This document shows, one piece after another, positions 35,064 to 43,874 of a DNA stretch of 64,000 bases. This DNA is from Flavobacterium foetidum (GTDB lineage: Bacteria > Bacteroidota > Bacteroidia > Flavobacteriales > Flavobacteriaceae), in the NCBI RefSeq assembly GCF_004634245.1, contig NZ_SJTF01000003.1, positions 1 to 64,000 of the forward strand. Reading direction: 5' to 3'. Position numbers and translations under genes: made by a program. The notes below the pieces were generated by a model. That model searched no databases and had not been told where the DNA came from. It saw only the letters and a list, made by a program, of their open reading frames with translations. The stretch's first letter is position 1. Every line of letters begins with the position of its first letter.

Positions 35064-36626
35064 ATGAGAACATTTAATTTATTCACCGTAATTTTAAGTT
35101 TGAGTTTTTTTGTATCTTCTTTTAATAGAATTGAAAACAATACTTCACATAAAAACACAAACAAAACTTCTTCTTACAATTCAGACAATGATAATGTAAA
35201 AGAAAGTATTTCTAATGACTTCTTCAAGAGGTATTCTGAATTAAAAAAATACAAGTCTGATGTAATGTCTTTATACAAACACAGAAGCCTTGGAAGCATT
35301 TGGCACGACGAAAATGAAATCAACGAATTTGGTACTGTTTTATACGAAAAAGCAAAACAGACAAATGATTTGTCGATTCCGTACCAAGCCGAAATTGATA
35401 AACTTTTTGACAATTCGTCAGAAAACAGCATTTCTAAAACAGATGCCGACATGCTTTTAAGTTCATTATATATAGTGTACGCCAAAAAAAACATTTCCGA
35501 TACTAAGAAAAAGGTCTCATACGATGCCATGTTAAAAGACTTTTTGAATTACAGTACAATCGAAGAAGCTACAGCTTCAAACTCTGCAGACGTTAAAGTG
35601 CAGTACGATCAATATTACAAATTAGAAGATGTTCTTAAGAAATACAAAAAGCTTGATCGATCTCATAAATGGAAAGCCATTGTTCCGGAAGAAAGTCCTT
35701 ATAAAGATTTACGACCAGACGCTGTTTCTAGCACTATTGCACAAGTAAGAACTCATTTGTATTTAATGGGTGATTTAAAAAGCGACTCTAAAAGCAATGT
35801 TTATGATCGCGAGCTGATGGATGCTGTCATGAAATATAAAGTTCGTAACGGATTTAAACCGAATTACATTCTTGCGGAAGAACATATTCAGGAAATGAAT
35901 ACGCCACTTTCTGAAAAAATGCAGACTTTAAAACTTAATATGGAGAGATGCCGTACCATTGCAGCGCAAATGGCAAACAGCGATGAGTATGTTCTTGTAA
36001 ATGTGCCATCTTATGAATTGGTGTATGTAAAAAACGGAAAAGTACAGTTGACTTCACCAGTATTTGTGGGAGCGCCATTAACTAAGACAACCATTTTTAA
36101 TGGTGAAATCGACCGAATCGTTTTCAGCCCTTATTGGACAGTTCCTCAAAGTATTGTACAAAACGAATTGAAGTCTAAAATTGCTGCTGACCCTAATTAT
36201 CTGGCAGAAAAAAATATGGAAATGGTTAACGGACAAGTAAGACAAAAACCAGGTCCAGACAATTCTTTAGGATTGGTAAAATTTATGTTTCCAAATCCAG
36301 ACGATATCTACATGCACGACACACCGTCTAAAACATTGTTCGATTTCGAAAAAAGAACGTTCAGTCATGGTTGTATCAACGTAAAAATGGCAAAGGAACT
36401 AGCGGTGGCTATGCTTCAAGATTATCCAGAATGGACTCAGGCTAAAATTGACAAAGCTATGGCTGGTAAAGTAGAAAACAGTTTTAAATTGTCTAAAAAA
36501 GTGCCTATTTACATTACCTATTTTACCTCGTTGGTAAATGATAAAGGAGAAATTGGTTTCTTTAAAGATGTTTACGAAAAAGATGCTGAATTAACTAAAG
36601 AATTAAGCGTAGCATTAGAACAATAA
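35064..36626 (+). CDS. L,D-transpeptidase (YkuD domain), YcbB-like, exported
   Basis: Periplasmic enzyme that forms 3-3 cross-links in peptidoglycan or attaches proteins to it. It has an N-terminal signal peptide (about 1-22). A helical region (about 50-215) and a putative peptidoglycan-binding segment (LYLMGDLKSDSKSNVYDREL, about 235-255) precede the YkuD domain (about 310-490). The catalytic motif is SHGCINV with His435 and Cys437, and HDTPSK is the upstream conserved part. 520 aa and this order fit the YcbB/LdtD class of Bacteroidota. It is followed by a short Coa1-like gene. Confidence 0.9.
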   Translation: MRTFNLFTVILSLSFFVSSFNRIENNTSHKNTNKTSSYNSDNDNVKESISNDFFKRYSELKKYKSDVMSLYKHRSLGSIWHDENEINEFGTVLYEKAKQTNDLSIPYQAEIDKLFDNSSENSISKTDADMLLSSLYIVYAKKNISDTKKKVSYDAMLKDFLNYSTIEEATASNSADVKVQYDQYYKLEDVLKKYKKLDRSHKWKAIVPEESPYKDLRPDAVSSTIAQVRTHLYLMGDLKSDSKSNVYDRELMDAVMKYKVRNGFKPNYILAEEHIQEMNTPLSEKMQTLKLNMERCRTIAAQMANSDEYVLVNVPSYELVYVKNGKVQLTSPVFVGAPLTKTTIFNGEIDRIVFSPYWTVPQSIVQNELKSKIAADPNYLAEKNMEMVNGQVRQKPGPDNSLGLVKFMFPNPDDIYMHDTPSKTLFDFEKRTFSHGCINVKMAKELAVAMLQDYPEWTQAKIDKAMAGKVENSFKLSKKVPIYITYFTSLVNDKGEIGFFKDVYEKDAELTKELSVALEQ

Positions 36627-36747
36627 ACACTCAAAATAGTTTTATTTAAACTTTAGGGGTAATTTTAAAAGAATTTGGTTTATAATTTTGAGAGAAAAAA
36701 CTATCTTTCAAACTTAAATCCCAAATCTATTAATTACCCCTTAATTT

Positions 36748-37164
36748 ATGCAAGAAGATTATCAACCTAAGAAAAGCTGGTGGGACAGAAACTGGAAATG
36801 GTTTGTTCCTACAGGATGTCTGAGCATTATTGTGCTCTTTGTTCTATTTGTTGGAGGAATATTTTTTGGCGTGACCTCTCTAATGAAGGAATCGGATGCC
36901 TATAAAGATGCAATGGCAAAAGCCAAAATCAACAAAGAAGTTATTGCTCAATTAGGAACTCCCATAGAAGGCGACGGTATGGTTTCAGGAAAAATTCAAG
37001 TGAACGACCATTCTGGGAACTGTAATATCCAAATTCCGATAAAAGGACCAAAAGGCACGGGAATCATCTTTGTTACCGGAACAAAACGCGTGAAATGGAA
37101 ATACAGCGAAATGGTTGTTTATATTGAAAAAACGGACGACGAAATTGATTTGCTCATGAAATAA
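36748..37164 (+). CDS. Coa1 family (cytochrome oxidase assembly factor-like) membrane protein
   Basis: A 138-aa protein with one membrane helix (about 19-43) and an exported C-terminal domain (about 50-138), matching the layout of bacterial Coa1-family proteins (PF08695 type). Typical features are the N-terminal WWDRNWKWFVPTGC, the LGTPIEGDGMVSGKI turn and GPKGTGIIFVTG. Mitochondrial Coa1 helps assemble cytochrome oxidase; whether bacterial members do is not established. There are no oxidase genes nearby. Confidence 0.8.
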   Translation: MQEDYQPKKSWWDRNWKWFVPTGCLSIIVLFVLFVGGIFFGVTSLMKESDAYKDAMAKAKINKEVIAQLGTPIEGDGMVSGKIQVNDHSGNCNIQIPIKGPKGTGIIFVTGTKRVKWKYSEMVVYIEKTDDEIDLLMK

Positions 37165-37196
37165 TCCTAAACAAAAGCATTTTAGAATACGCATCT

Positions 37197-37222
37197 AATC
37201 ATCTTTCTTAAGATGATTTTTT
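37197..37222 (+). terminator. Terminator after the Coa1-like gene
   Basis: Stem aatcatctt / aagatgatt with loop tctt and a T-run. Confidence 0.85.
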
Positions 37223-37304
37223 GTTTAGAATCAAATCTGTTATTTATTAAACAAAATCTTGCATTACAAATAATAAAATTATGGCTTTATTTTTGAATAA
37301 GTGT

Positions 37305-37312
37305 TACTTTTG
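37305..37312 (+). promoter_or_regulatory. -7 box of the DUF4197 gene
   Basis: TACTTTTG fits TAnnTTTG and lies 24 bases before the ATG at 37337. It therefore excludes the longer reading frame that begins at 37301. Confidence 0.5.
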
Positions 37313-37336
37313 AAACCTATAAAAACTCCATTTCTA

Positions 37337-38053
37337 ATGAAAAAAATTATTATTCTTTTAATAGCCTTTACTCTTAACTCCTGTGCTCAGGTTCCGCAGA
37401 TTCTAAATCAGTTACCGCAGATTGCTTCTCAGCTTCCTGCTGGAAACGTAGACATTGCCGCAGGCCTTAAAGAGGCTCTAAACAAAGGAATTACAGAACA
37501 AGTAAGCAAATTAACTGCTGTTGACGGATTTTATAAAAACGAAGCCGTTAAGATCTTAATGCCCGAAGAATTACAGAAAGTTGACGCCACTTTGCGCAAA
37601 GTCGGCTTAAGCTCGCTGGCCGATGAAGGAATCAAAATGCTGAACCGCGCCGCCGAAGATGCCGTAAAAGAAGCTACTCCAATCTTTGTTTCAGCAGTTA
37701 AGAATATGACTTTTACTGACGCTAAAAACATCCTTTTAGGGAACGACAGCGCCGCTACAAGTTATCTACAAAACAGCACAACAACAGCTTTGTACGGAAA
37801 ATTTAGTCCGGTAATCAAGAATTCTTTTGCCAAGGTAGGTGCAGATGCTGTCTGGACAAAAATTATAACCAAATACAACACTATCCCACTTGTGAAAAAA
37901 ATAAATCCGGATTTGACGGACTATACCACAAATCAAGCCCTAACAGGTGTATTTAAAATGATTGCTGTTGAAGAAAAAGAAATTAGAAACGACATTTCTG
38001 CACGAACAACGCCTTTGTTGCAAAAGGTTTTTGCAATGCAGGATGGGAAGTAA
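37337..38053 (+). CDS. DUF4197 lipoprotein
   Basis: A 238-aa lipoprotein (signal peptide with lipobox TLNSCAQ, Cys17) whose mature part is a mostly helical DUF4197 domain. Recognisable segments are GLKEALNKGITEQVSKL, IKMLNRAAEDAVKEATPIFVSAVKNM, and the end DISARTTPLLQKVF. The family is widespread in Gram-negative bacteria and has no established function. The start is set by the signal peptide and promoter box. purU follows after about 105 bases of simple repeats. Confidence 0.87.
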   Translation: MKKIIILLIAFTLNSCAQVPQILNQLPQIASQLPAGNVDIAAGLKEALNKGITEQVSKLTAVDGFYKNEAVKILMPEELQKVDATLRKVGLSSLADEGIKMLNRAAEDAVKEATPIFVSAVKNMTFTDAKNILLGNDSAATSYLQNSTTTALYGKFSPVIKNSFAKVGADAVWTKIITKYNTIPLVKKINPDLTDYTTNQALTGVFKMIAVEEKEIRNDISARTTPLLQKVFAMQDGK

Positions 38054-38159
38054 TTCTTAAGCTACTAAGCTACTAAGATGCTAAGTTTCTTAAGTTTCTT
38101 AACTCAAAAAAATAGTGTCTTAGCGCCTTTGTGGCTAACCAAAAAAACTAACCAAAAAA

Positions 38160-39014
38160 ATGCAAAAAATAACCATCTTAATTCACTGCAAAGACCAAAA
38201 AGGTATTATTGCCGCAGTGACTACGTTTATTGCCAAAGTTGAAGGAAACATTATCTACATCGACCAGCATGTTGATCGAGAGCAAAATGTATTTTTTATG
38301 CGTTTGGAATGTGAATTTTCAAATCACAACAGAAGCATCGAAAACATAAAAGAAGAATTCAGCCAGACTTTGGCGAGTGATTTTAATATGTCTTGGGACT
38401 TGTACAATCAGGAACAAAAACCAAAAATGGCTTTGTTTGTTTCCAAATACGACCATTGTCTTTTTGATATTTTAGGACGTTACAGTGCCGATGAACTGGG
38501 TGTCGAAATTCCCTTAATCATCAGCAATCATAATGATTTACGCTCTGTGGCGGAACGCTTTGACATTCCGTTTCACTATGTTCCTTTTACGAAAGACAAT
38601 AAAGAAGAAGGAGAGGCACGACAAATAGAATTGCTCAAAAGATATGAAATCAATTTTATAGTTTTGGCGCGCTACATGCAGATCATAACCCCTAAATTGA
38701 TTTCGCTTTACGAAAATAAAATTATCAATATTCATCATTCATTCTTGCCAGCCTTTCCAGGCGCAAAACCATACCATTCCGCTTTTAAACGCGGTGTAAA
38801 GATTATCGGGGCAACAAGTCATTACGTCACAGAAGAACTCGACGAAGGTCCGATTATTGAGCAAGATATCGCAAGAGTCTCTCATATTCATTCTGTTGAA
38901 GACTTCATCATGAAAGGTCGTGATCTAGAACGGATCGTTCTAGCCAGAGCAATCAAACTTCATGCAGAAAGAAAAACGATGGTTTATAGCAATAAGACGG
39001 TGGTTTTTTCTTAG
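38160..39014 (+). CDS. purU: Formyltetrahydrofolate deformylase
   Basis: Hydrolyses 10-formyl-THF to formate and THF, balancing the one-carbon pool and feeding formate to purine synthesis. An N-terminal ACT domain (about 4-80, HCKDQKGIIAAVTTFIAKVEGNI) is followed by the formyltransferase-fold catalytic domain (about 87-275). The active-site triad is visible as Asn and His in IINIHHSFLPAFPGAKPY and Asp in EELDEGPII. 284 aa is the normal length. It is monocistronic; it is not linked to other pur genes here. Confidence 0.93.
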   Translation: MQKITILIHCKDQKGIIAAVTTFIAKVEGNIIYIDQHVDREQNVFFMRLECEFSNHNRSIENIKEEFSQTLASDFNMSWDLYNQEQKPKMALFVSKYDHCLFDILGRYSADELGVEIPLIISNHNDLRSVAERFDIPFHYVPFTKDNKEEGEARQIELLKRYEINFIVLARYMQIITPKLISLYENKIINIHHSFLPAFPGAKPYHSAFKRGVKIIGATSHYVTEELDEGPIIEQDIARVSHIHSVEDFIMKGRDLERIVLARAIKLHAERKTMVYSNKTVVFS

Positions 39015-39305
39015 GAGGTGTTAAGTTGCTGAGGTTCTGAGCTTCTGAGGTTCTGAGCTTCTGAGGTTCTGAGCTTCTGAGGTTCTGAGGTTCTAAGTTT
39101 TTAGATCTTTGTGTATTTTAGTTGATAAGATTCTGAGCTTCTGAATTTTTAAATCTTTACGAGTATTTTTACTTGTTAATGAGAATGCAGTTTTTTACTT
39201 TCAATACAAATTAACAAACCCGACAGGCTAAAACTGTCGGGTATGTTTTATAGGTAAAGTTCAAAACTTAGAACCTCAGAAGCTCACAAACTTAGCAACT
39301 TTAAA
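39015..39305. repeat. Simple-repeat gap ((gagcttct)(gaggttct)n and related) with a hairpin
   Basis: 39017-39100 is a tandem array of ctgaggttctgagctt units. At 39218-39242 a hairpin, acccgacag / ctgtcgggt, lies behind purU with only a weak T-run. Further aacctcagaagctcac copies lie at 39260-39300. No gene. Confidence 0.8.
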
Positions 39306-39310
39306 AAAAA

Positions 39311-40804
39311 CTATCTCGCTCTAATCGCCAATCTAGGATCATCAAAAGCATTTACTTCTTCCATTGTCATGCCAAGAGCGTTTGCAACTCCTTCTCCGTA
39401 GGCAGGGTCGGCTTGATAACAGTTTCTGATGTGACGCACTTGAATAAATTTCTGTGCTCCTCCTACCTGTGCTGCTGTATTTTTAAACAATAATTGCTTT
39501 TTTTCATCGGTCAGCAGTCTGAACAAAAGTCCTGGTTGCGTAAAATAATCATTATCGTCTTCTCTGAAATTGTGTGCATAAGCATCACCATAAATTGCCA
39601 ATGGTGGTTCTTTGTGTTCTGGCTGTTCTTGCCATTCACCAAAACTGTTTGGCTCGTAGTGTTTTCTTCCTCCAAAATTGCCGTCTACTCGCATCGCACC
39701 ATCTCTGTGGAAACTGTTGTAAGGGCATCTTGATGAATTTACCGGAATCTGATAATTGTTTACTCCTAATCGGTAGCGATGTGCATCTCCGTAAGAGAAC
39801 AAACGTCCCTGAAGCATTTTGTCTGGAGAAAAGCCAATTCCTGGAACTACATGCGCCGGATTGAAAGCCGCTTGCTCTACTTCGGCAAAATAATTCTCAG
39901 GGTTTTTATTCAATTCAAATTCTCCGACTGGTATAAGCGGAAAATCGCCTTTTAACCAAACTTTAGTCAAATCAAAAGGATGAAAACGATATGTTCTCGC
40001 CTGCTCTTCAGACATGATCTGAACAAACATTTTCCATTTTGGGAAGTTTCCTTCTTCAATAGCATTAAACAAATCTCTCTGATGGCTTTCGCGGTCTCCT
40101 CCTACGAGCACGGCCGCTTCTTCATCAGATAAATTTTCAATTCCTTGTTGCGAAACTAGGTGGAATTTTACCCAGTGTCTTTCGTTTTGTGCATTTATGA
40201 AACTAAAAGTGTGGCTCCCAAAACCATGCATTTGGCGGTATGACCTCGGAATTCCTCTATCGCTCATTACAATCGTAACCTGATGAAGCGCCTCTGGCAG
40301 TAAGGTCCAAAAATCCCAATTGTTATCAGCACTTCTTAAATTGGTTTTTGGATCACGTTTTACAGCATGGTTCAAATCTGGGAATTTCATAGGATCGCGG
40401 AAAAAGAACACAGGGGTATTATTACCGACCAAATCCCAGTTTCCTTCATTAGTATAGAATTTCATGGCAAAACCACGAATATCTCTTTCGGCGTCGGCTG
40501 CACCTCTCTCTCCTGCAACAGTAGAGAAACGCACAAACATTTCAGTTTTTTTTCCAATTTCCGAAAATATATCGGCTTTGGTGTATTTAGTGATGTCATG
40601 TGTTACGGTAAAAGTTCCGTAAGCTCCAGATCCTTTTGCGTGCATTCTCCTTTCTGGAATCACTTCACGGTCAAAATGTGCCATTTTTTCTAAAAACCAA
40701 AAATCTTGGAGTAAAACAGGTCCACGAGGGCCAGCTGTCTGAATGTTTTGATTGTCTGGAACGGGTGCACCCGTTACGGTTGTTAATTTTTTGTTTGATT
40801 CCAT
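39311..40804 (-). CDS. katA: Monofunctional haem catalase (clade 3)
   Basis: Dismutates H2O2 to water and O2. 497 aa fits the small-subunit clade. The distal His is in [14 protein letters not shown] (His55), the distal Asn in [12 protein letters not shown] (near 128), and the proximal haem-ligand Tyr in [14 protein letters not shown] (near 338). The NADPH-site region PFDLTKVW is present. No signal peptide, so it is cytosolic. A -7-like box lies upstream at 40828-40835. The dps gene of the stress cluster lies about 3 kb away. Confidence 0.96.
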   Translation of the reverse strand: MESNKKLTTVTGAPVPDNQNIQTAGPRGPVLLQDFWFLEKMAHFDREVIPERRMHAKGSGAYGTFTVTHDITKYTKADIFSEIGKKTEMFVRFSTVAGERGAADAERDIRGFAMKFYTNEGNWDLVGNNTPVFFFRDPMKFPDLNHAVKRDPKTNLRSADNNWDFWTLLPEALHQVTIVMSDRGIPRSYRQMHGFGSHTFSFINAQNERHWVKFHLVSQQGIENLSDEEAAVLVGGDRESHQRDLFNAIEEGNFPKWKMFVQIMSEEQARTYRFHPFDLTKVWLKGDFPLIPVGEFELNKNPENYFAEVEQAAFNPAHVVPGIGFSPDKMLQGRLFSYGDAHRYRLGVNNYQIPVNSSRCPYNSFHRDGAMRVDGNFGGRKHYEPNSFGEWQEQPEHKEPPLAIYGDAYAHNFREDDNDYFTQPGLLFRLLTDEKKQLLFKNTAAQVGGAQKFIQVRHIRNCYQADPAYGEGVANALGMTMEEVNAFDDPRLAIRAR

Positions 40805-40827
40805 ATTGCTGATATTTAATGTTTTAT

Positions 40828-40835
40828 CAAATATA
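40828..40835 (-). promoter_or_regulatory. -7 box of katA
   Basis: On the minus strand this reads TATATTTG, an exact TAnnTTTG match, 23 bases before the start codon. Confidence 0.5.
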
Positions 40836-40996
40836 CAAACAAATCATTAGAAGACTAATAAACAAAATTGATTGTTATTATATTTTAATAATCAAAAATT
40901 ATTTAATGCTGTAGAATGCTCAAAAAGCGTGATTTACAAATCTTAACTTTAGTCCAACAAAGTAATAACAAAACCTTAACAGCAAAAGATTGATAT

Positions 40997-41056
40997 ATGT
41001 CGGACATTTGTAATGTAATAAACTGGTTATTTATTATTTTGGTTTTGGTTAGTTAA
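40997..41056 (+). CDS. Candidate 19-aa hydrophobic membrane peptide, copy 1
   Basis: The reading frame ATG TCG GAC ... AGT TAA encodes MSDICNVINWLFIILVLVS, a polar head of about nine residues and one hydrophobic stretch long enough to sit in a membrane. A perfect copy lies at 41489-41548. The identity block between the copies begins one base before the ATG and ends at the stop codon, while the 5' flanks differ. A terminator starts 4 bases after the stop. Size, hydrophobicity and tandem repetition recall type I toxin peptides such as Ldr or Ibs. No antisense RNA could be demonstrated, and no database match is claimed. A leader peptide or chance ORF is the alternative. Confidence 0.5.
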   Translation: MSDICNVINWLFIILVLVS

Positions 41057-41059
41057 ATG

Positions 41060-41093
41060 ATGCCGGCGTCTTCGAGATGCCGGCATTTTTTTT
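41060..41093 (+). terminator. Terminator of small-peptide unit 1
   Basis: Stem atgccggc / gccggcat (perfect 8 bp), loop of 11 bases, 8-base T-run. Confidence 0.88.
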
Positions 41094-41123
41094 GATTTAA
41101 CCGAAAGGCATGCTTTTTTGATT

Positions 41124-41238
41124 AACCGCAAGGCACGCTAAGATTTTTTTGCCAAGTACTGTCGATTATAACGCAAAGTTCGCAAAGCTTTGTGTAAAAA
41201 CTTTGCGCACCTTGCGTAAATCTTAGCGTACCTTGTGG
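41124..41238. repeat. Large nested inverted repeat 1 ('ccgcaaggcacgctaag' family)
   Basis: The outer arms, aaccgcaaggcacgctaag (41124 onward) and cttagcgtaccttgtgg (to 41238), are imperfect complements. Inner arms cgcaaagttcgcaaag and ctttgcgcaccttgcg form a second hairpin inside. No coding potential. Confidence 0.85.
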
Positions 41239-41262
41239 CTATGTCGGCTCTGTTTTTTGATT

Positions 41263-41394
41263 AACCGCAAGGCACGCTAAGATTTTTTGCCAAGTACTGC
41301 CGATTATAAACGCAAAGTTCGCAAAGCTTTGTGTCAAAACTTTGTGTCAAAACTTTGCGTGCCTTGCGTAAAACTTAGCGTACCTTGCGGTTAA
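41263..41394. repeat. Large nested inverted repeat 2
   Basis: Same structure as 41124-41238; left arm from 41263, right arm 41370-41394 (cttagcgtaccttgcggtt). An extra internal aaaactttgtgtc duplication is present. It separates the two peptide units. Confidence 0.85.
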
Positions 41395-41488
41395 CAAAAA
41401 CTGAAATTAAATATTAGAATCTCTTCTTCAGACATTAACTTATATTCAACAAAGTAATAACAGGACCTTAACAACATTATATTGATTT

Positions 41489-41548
41489 ATGTCGGACATT
41501 TGTAATGTAATAAACTGGTTATTTATTATTTTGGTTTTGGTTAGTTAA
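41489..41548 (+). CDS. Candidate 19-aa hydrophobic membrane peptide, copy 2
   Basis: Encodes the same MSDICNVINWLFIILVLVS with all 60 bases identical to copy 1. The bases just 5' of the ATG (attgattt) differ from copy 1 (attgatat), and the region further upstream differs more. The terminator starts 4 bases after the stop. Its right stem has one C-to-T change that keeps a G-U pair, so RNA structure is preserved. Whether it is translated is unknown. Confidence 0.5.
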   Translation: MSDICNVINWLFIILVLVS

Positions 41549-41551
41549 ACA

Positions 41552-41585
41552 ATGCCGGCGTCTTAGAGATGTCGGCATTTTTTTT
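41552..41585 (+). terminator. Terminator of small-peptide unit 2
   Basis: Stem atgccggc / gtcggcat (one G-U wobble relative to copy 1), same loop length, T-run. Confidence 0.85.
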
Positions 41586-41612
41586 ATTTAACCGCAAGGC
41601 ACGCTTTTTTGA

Positions 41613-41851
41613 TTAACCGCAAGGCACGCTAAGATTTTTTGCCAAGTACTGTCGATTATAAACGCAAAGTTCGCAAAGCTTTGTATAAAAACTTTGTGTA
41701 AAAACTTAGCGTGCCTTGCGAAAAACTTGGGGTGCCTTGAGGTAAAGCAAAACCGAGATTTAGATTTTAAAATATTAAAACGTAAAGTTCGCAAAGCTTT
41801 GTATAAAAACTTTGCGAACCTTGCGTAAATCTTAGCGTGCCTTGCGGTTAA
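41613..41851. repeat. Large nested inverted repeat 3 with perfect 25-bp arms
   Basis: The left arm 41613-41637 and right arm 41827-41851 are perfect reverse complements (core ccgcaaggcacgctaag). Internal cgcaaagttcgcaaag units lie between. An apparent minus-strand ORF across it is only repeat. Confidence 0.88.
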
Positions 41852-41896
41852 ATCAAATTATTCTAAAGCCAACCTGAAACCAACTAAAACCTGAAA

Positions 41897-42697
41897 CTAA
41901 TTCTTTATCCTCTCATGAAGTAATTTAAAATACGTAAAAGCTTTCAACAACCTGCTTCCGTGCCAAGAGAACATTTCTCCGTCTACAAATATCGTTTTGG
42001 CGTGATGGGTAAATCTTCCTATTTCAAAAGCATCTTCTTCCTTAAAAGGATAAGGTTCAGAAGAAAGCAAAACAATATCGGGGTCGCCATCGAGACGCAT
42101 TTTTTTCAATTCGATTTCTGGATAACGACCTTTATCTTCATAAATATTTTTAAAATGATTTAGCTTTAGCAATTCATTTATATAGGTGTCATTTCCTGCT
42201 ACCATATAAGGATTTTTCCAAATAAAATAAGCCACTTTTCTGATTTCAATATTCTCTACATATTTTTTGAAATCGCTCAAGGCGAAAGCTAATTTGTCAT
42301 TCCACTTCTGAGCTTCGGTTCTGCAATTGAACATTTGTCCAAAATCTGAGATCATCTGAAAATTATCTTCGATAGAAATGATATTGGTTACCCAAACCGG
42401 ACAAATGGCGCTCAACTGTGCGACAATTTCAGGAGTGTTTTCCTCTTTATTACAGATAATAATATCCGGCTCCAGAAGTTTTATTTTTTCAAAATGAATC
42501 TTCTTAGTGCCGCCAACAATCTTTTTAGTCGACTTAAAATGAAACGGATGAACGCAGAACTTGGTTATTCCGATAATTCTGTCTTGCAGACCTAAATCGT
42601 ACAACAATTCGGTTTGCGAAGGCACAAGAGAGATGATTCGTTTTGGAGCAGTTGCAAAAGAGTGAATCGTTCCTATTTGATCGGTTAATTGTTTCAT
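41897..42697 (-). CDS. BtuF-like helical-backbone metal/cobalamin-binding protein
   Basis: A 266-aa protein of the periplasmic binding protein class III (BtuF/FecB-like): RIISLVPSQTELLYDLGLQDRIIGITKFC at the start (about 19-47), LEPDIIICNKEENTPEIVAQL, and a final SWHGSRLLKAF. This architecture usually binds cobalamin or a metal chelate for an ABC importer. There is no signal peptide, which is odd for a periplasmic protein but usual for this flavobacterial subfamily. No permease or ATPase gene is adjacent, so a link to B12 (icmF is 7 kb away) is only suggestive. Confidence 0.8.
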   Translation of the reverse strand: MKQLTDQIGTIHSFATAPKRIISLVPSQTELLYDLGLQDRIIGITKFCVHPFHFKSTKKIVGGTKKIHFEKIKLLEPDIIICNKEENTPEIVAQLSAICPVWVTNIISIEDNFQMISDFGQMFNCRTEAQKWNDKLAFALSDFKKYVENIEIRKVAYFIWKNPYMVAGNDTYINELLKLNHFKNIYEDKGRYPEIELKKMRLDGDPDIVLLSSEPYPFKEEDAFEIGRFTHHAKTIFVDGEMFSWHGSRLLKAFTYFKLLHERIKN

Positions 42698-42861
42698 TTA
42701 TTTTTTTGTTTCAGGTTTCAAGTTCAGGTTTATTGGGTGTCTTTTACTGCAAAGTTCGCTCAGATTTATGCTATGAACGCACAAAAATTTGCGAACTCTG
42801 CGAAAAAACCTTGCGAACTTTGCGGTTGAATTCAATTTCAAAGTAAAGAAAACTTGAAACT
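42698..42861. repeat. Repeat-filled gap
   Basis: Holds a short ttcaggtttcaagttc tract and a degenerate 'cgcaaagttcg...cgaactttgcgg' inverted repeat (about 42747-42825). No gene. Confidence 0.7.
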
Positions 42862-43719
42862 TTAAACCTGAAACTTTACGCCAATAATTTCCTCCATTTC
42901 TTTCTGAACCTTTAAAGCCTCCTCTCTGGCTTTTTCGGCAAAATCAGTTCCTTTAGAAGCATAGATGATTGCTCTTGCAGAATTTACCAAAAGTCCGACT
43001 TTATCATTCATTCCATACTTGCAGACTTCAGATAAGCTTCCGCCTTGAGCGCCGATACCCGGAACTAATAAAAAGCTATCCGGAACAATTTTTCTGACTT
43101 CGGTAAAATATTCAGCTTTTGTCGCTCCCACCACATACATAAGGTTTTCGCTGTTCTTCCATGTCTTAGAAGTTTCCAAAACCTGTTTGTACAGTTCTTT
43201 AGCTCCGCTCTGTTCGGCTTCGCCTCGGGTTCCGTTTGTATTTAAAGTCTGGAAATCAAATGCCCCTTCGTTAGAAGTCAGGGCCAGCATAATAGTGTGC
43301 TTATTTCCAAAAGCCAAAAAAGGCTCGACAGAATCTTTTCCCATATATGGAGCAACAGTGACACTATCAAAATTCAGATCCTCAAAAAAAGCCTTCGCAT
43401 ACATGCTTGATGTATTTCCGATATCGCCGCGTTTTGCGTCTGCAATAGTGAAAATATCAGGGTAATTTTCGTTGATATAATTGATTGTTTTTTGCAGAGA
43501 CATCCAGCCTTTTATTCCATACGCCTCAAAAAATGCTGTATTGGGTTTGTAACCTACAGTTAGGTCATGTGTTGCATCGATTATCGCTTTATTGAATTCA
43601 AATATAGGATCTTCGCTGTCTAACAAATGAGACGGTATTTTGGTCAAATCAGGATCTAATCCAACGCATAGAAATGATTTTTTTTGAAGAATCTGCTCGT
43701 GTAATTGCTGTGTTGTCAT
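42862..43719 (-). CDS. pyrF: Orotidine 5'-phosphate decarboxylase (long type)
   Basis: Last step of UMP synthesis (OMP to UMP + CO2), cytosolic. 285 aa is the long PyrF class. The active-site motif [15 protein letters not shown] (Asp-Lys-Asp cluster, about 92-106) is intact. [13 protein letters not shown] near the start and [11 protein letters not shown] near 216-226 (phosphate binding) fit. It is monocistronic and reads away from the stress cluster. Confidence 0.94.
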   Translation of the reverse strand: MTTQQLHEQILQKKSFLCVGLDPDLTKIPSHLLDSEDPIFEFNKAIIDATHDLTVGYKPNTAFFEAYGIKGWMSLQKTINYINENYPDIFTIADAKRGDIGNTSSMYAKAFFEDLNFDSVTVAPYMGKDSVEPFLAFGNKHTIMLALTSNEGAFDFQTLNTNGTRGEAEQSGAKELYKQVLETSKTWKNSENLMYVVGATKAEYFTEVRKIVPDSFLLVPGIGAQGGSLSEVCKYGMNDKVGLLVNSARAIIYASKGTDFAEKAREEALKVQKEMEEIIGVKFQV

Positions 43720-43840
43720 ATCGTTTTTCGCTAGTGCGGCAAAATTACAAATAATATAATTGGAATGCGAATTTAGGCTAACATTGAATTCCTGTAATTT
43801 CTTAAAAAAATTATATAAAGAAATTTACGAACGCCGCCTG

Positions 43841-43848
43841 TAACTTTG
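43841..43848 (+). promoter_or_regulatory. -7 box of dps
   Basis: TAACTTTG, an exact TAnnTTTG match, 26 bases before the ATG at 43875. Confidence 0.5.
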
Positions 43849-43874
43849 AAAAAACAACATTAATAAAGCAGATT

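Larger units (their letters stand above)
40953..41240 (+). repeat. Small-peptide repeat unit, copy 1
   Basis: About 290-base unit: leader, 19-codon ORF, terminator, and the large 'ccgcaaggcacgctaag' inverted repeat. It recurs at 41445-41720 at an offset of 491-492. Hand-counted mismatches: about 9 in 43 in the leader, 0 in 60 in the ORF, about 4 in 36 through the terminator. Confidence 0.9.
41445..41720 (+). repeat. Small-peptide repeat unit, copy 2
   Basis: Second copy of 40953-41240, again leader, ORF, terminator and inverted repeat, on the same strand. Confidence 0.9.

Noticed and set aside
41588-41794. A 68-codon minus-strand ORF
   Set aside because: It lies wholly inside the third nested inverted repeat. 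Its codons are just the repeat read through, and no protein-like features are seen.
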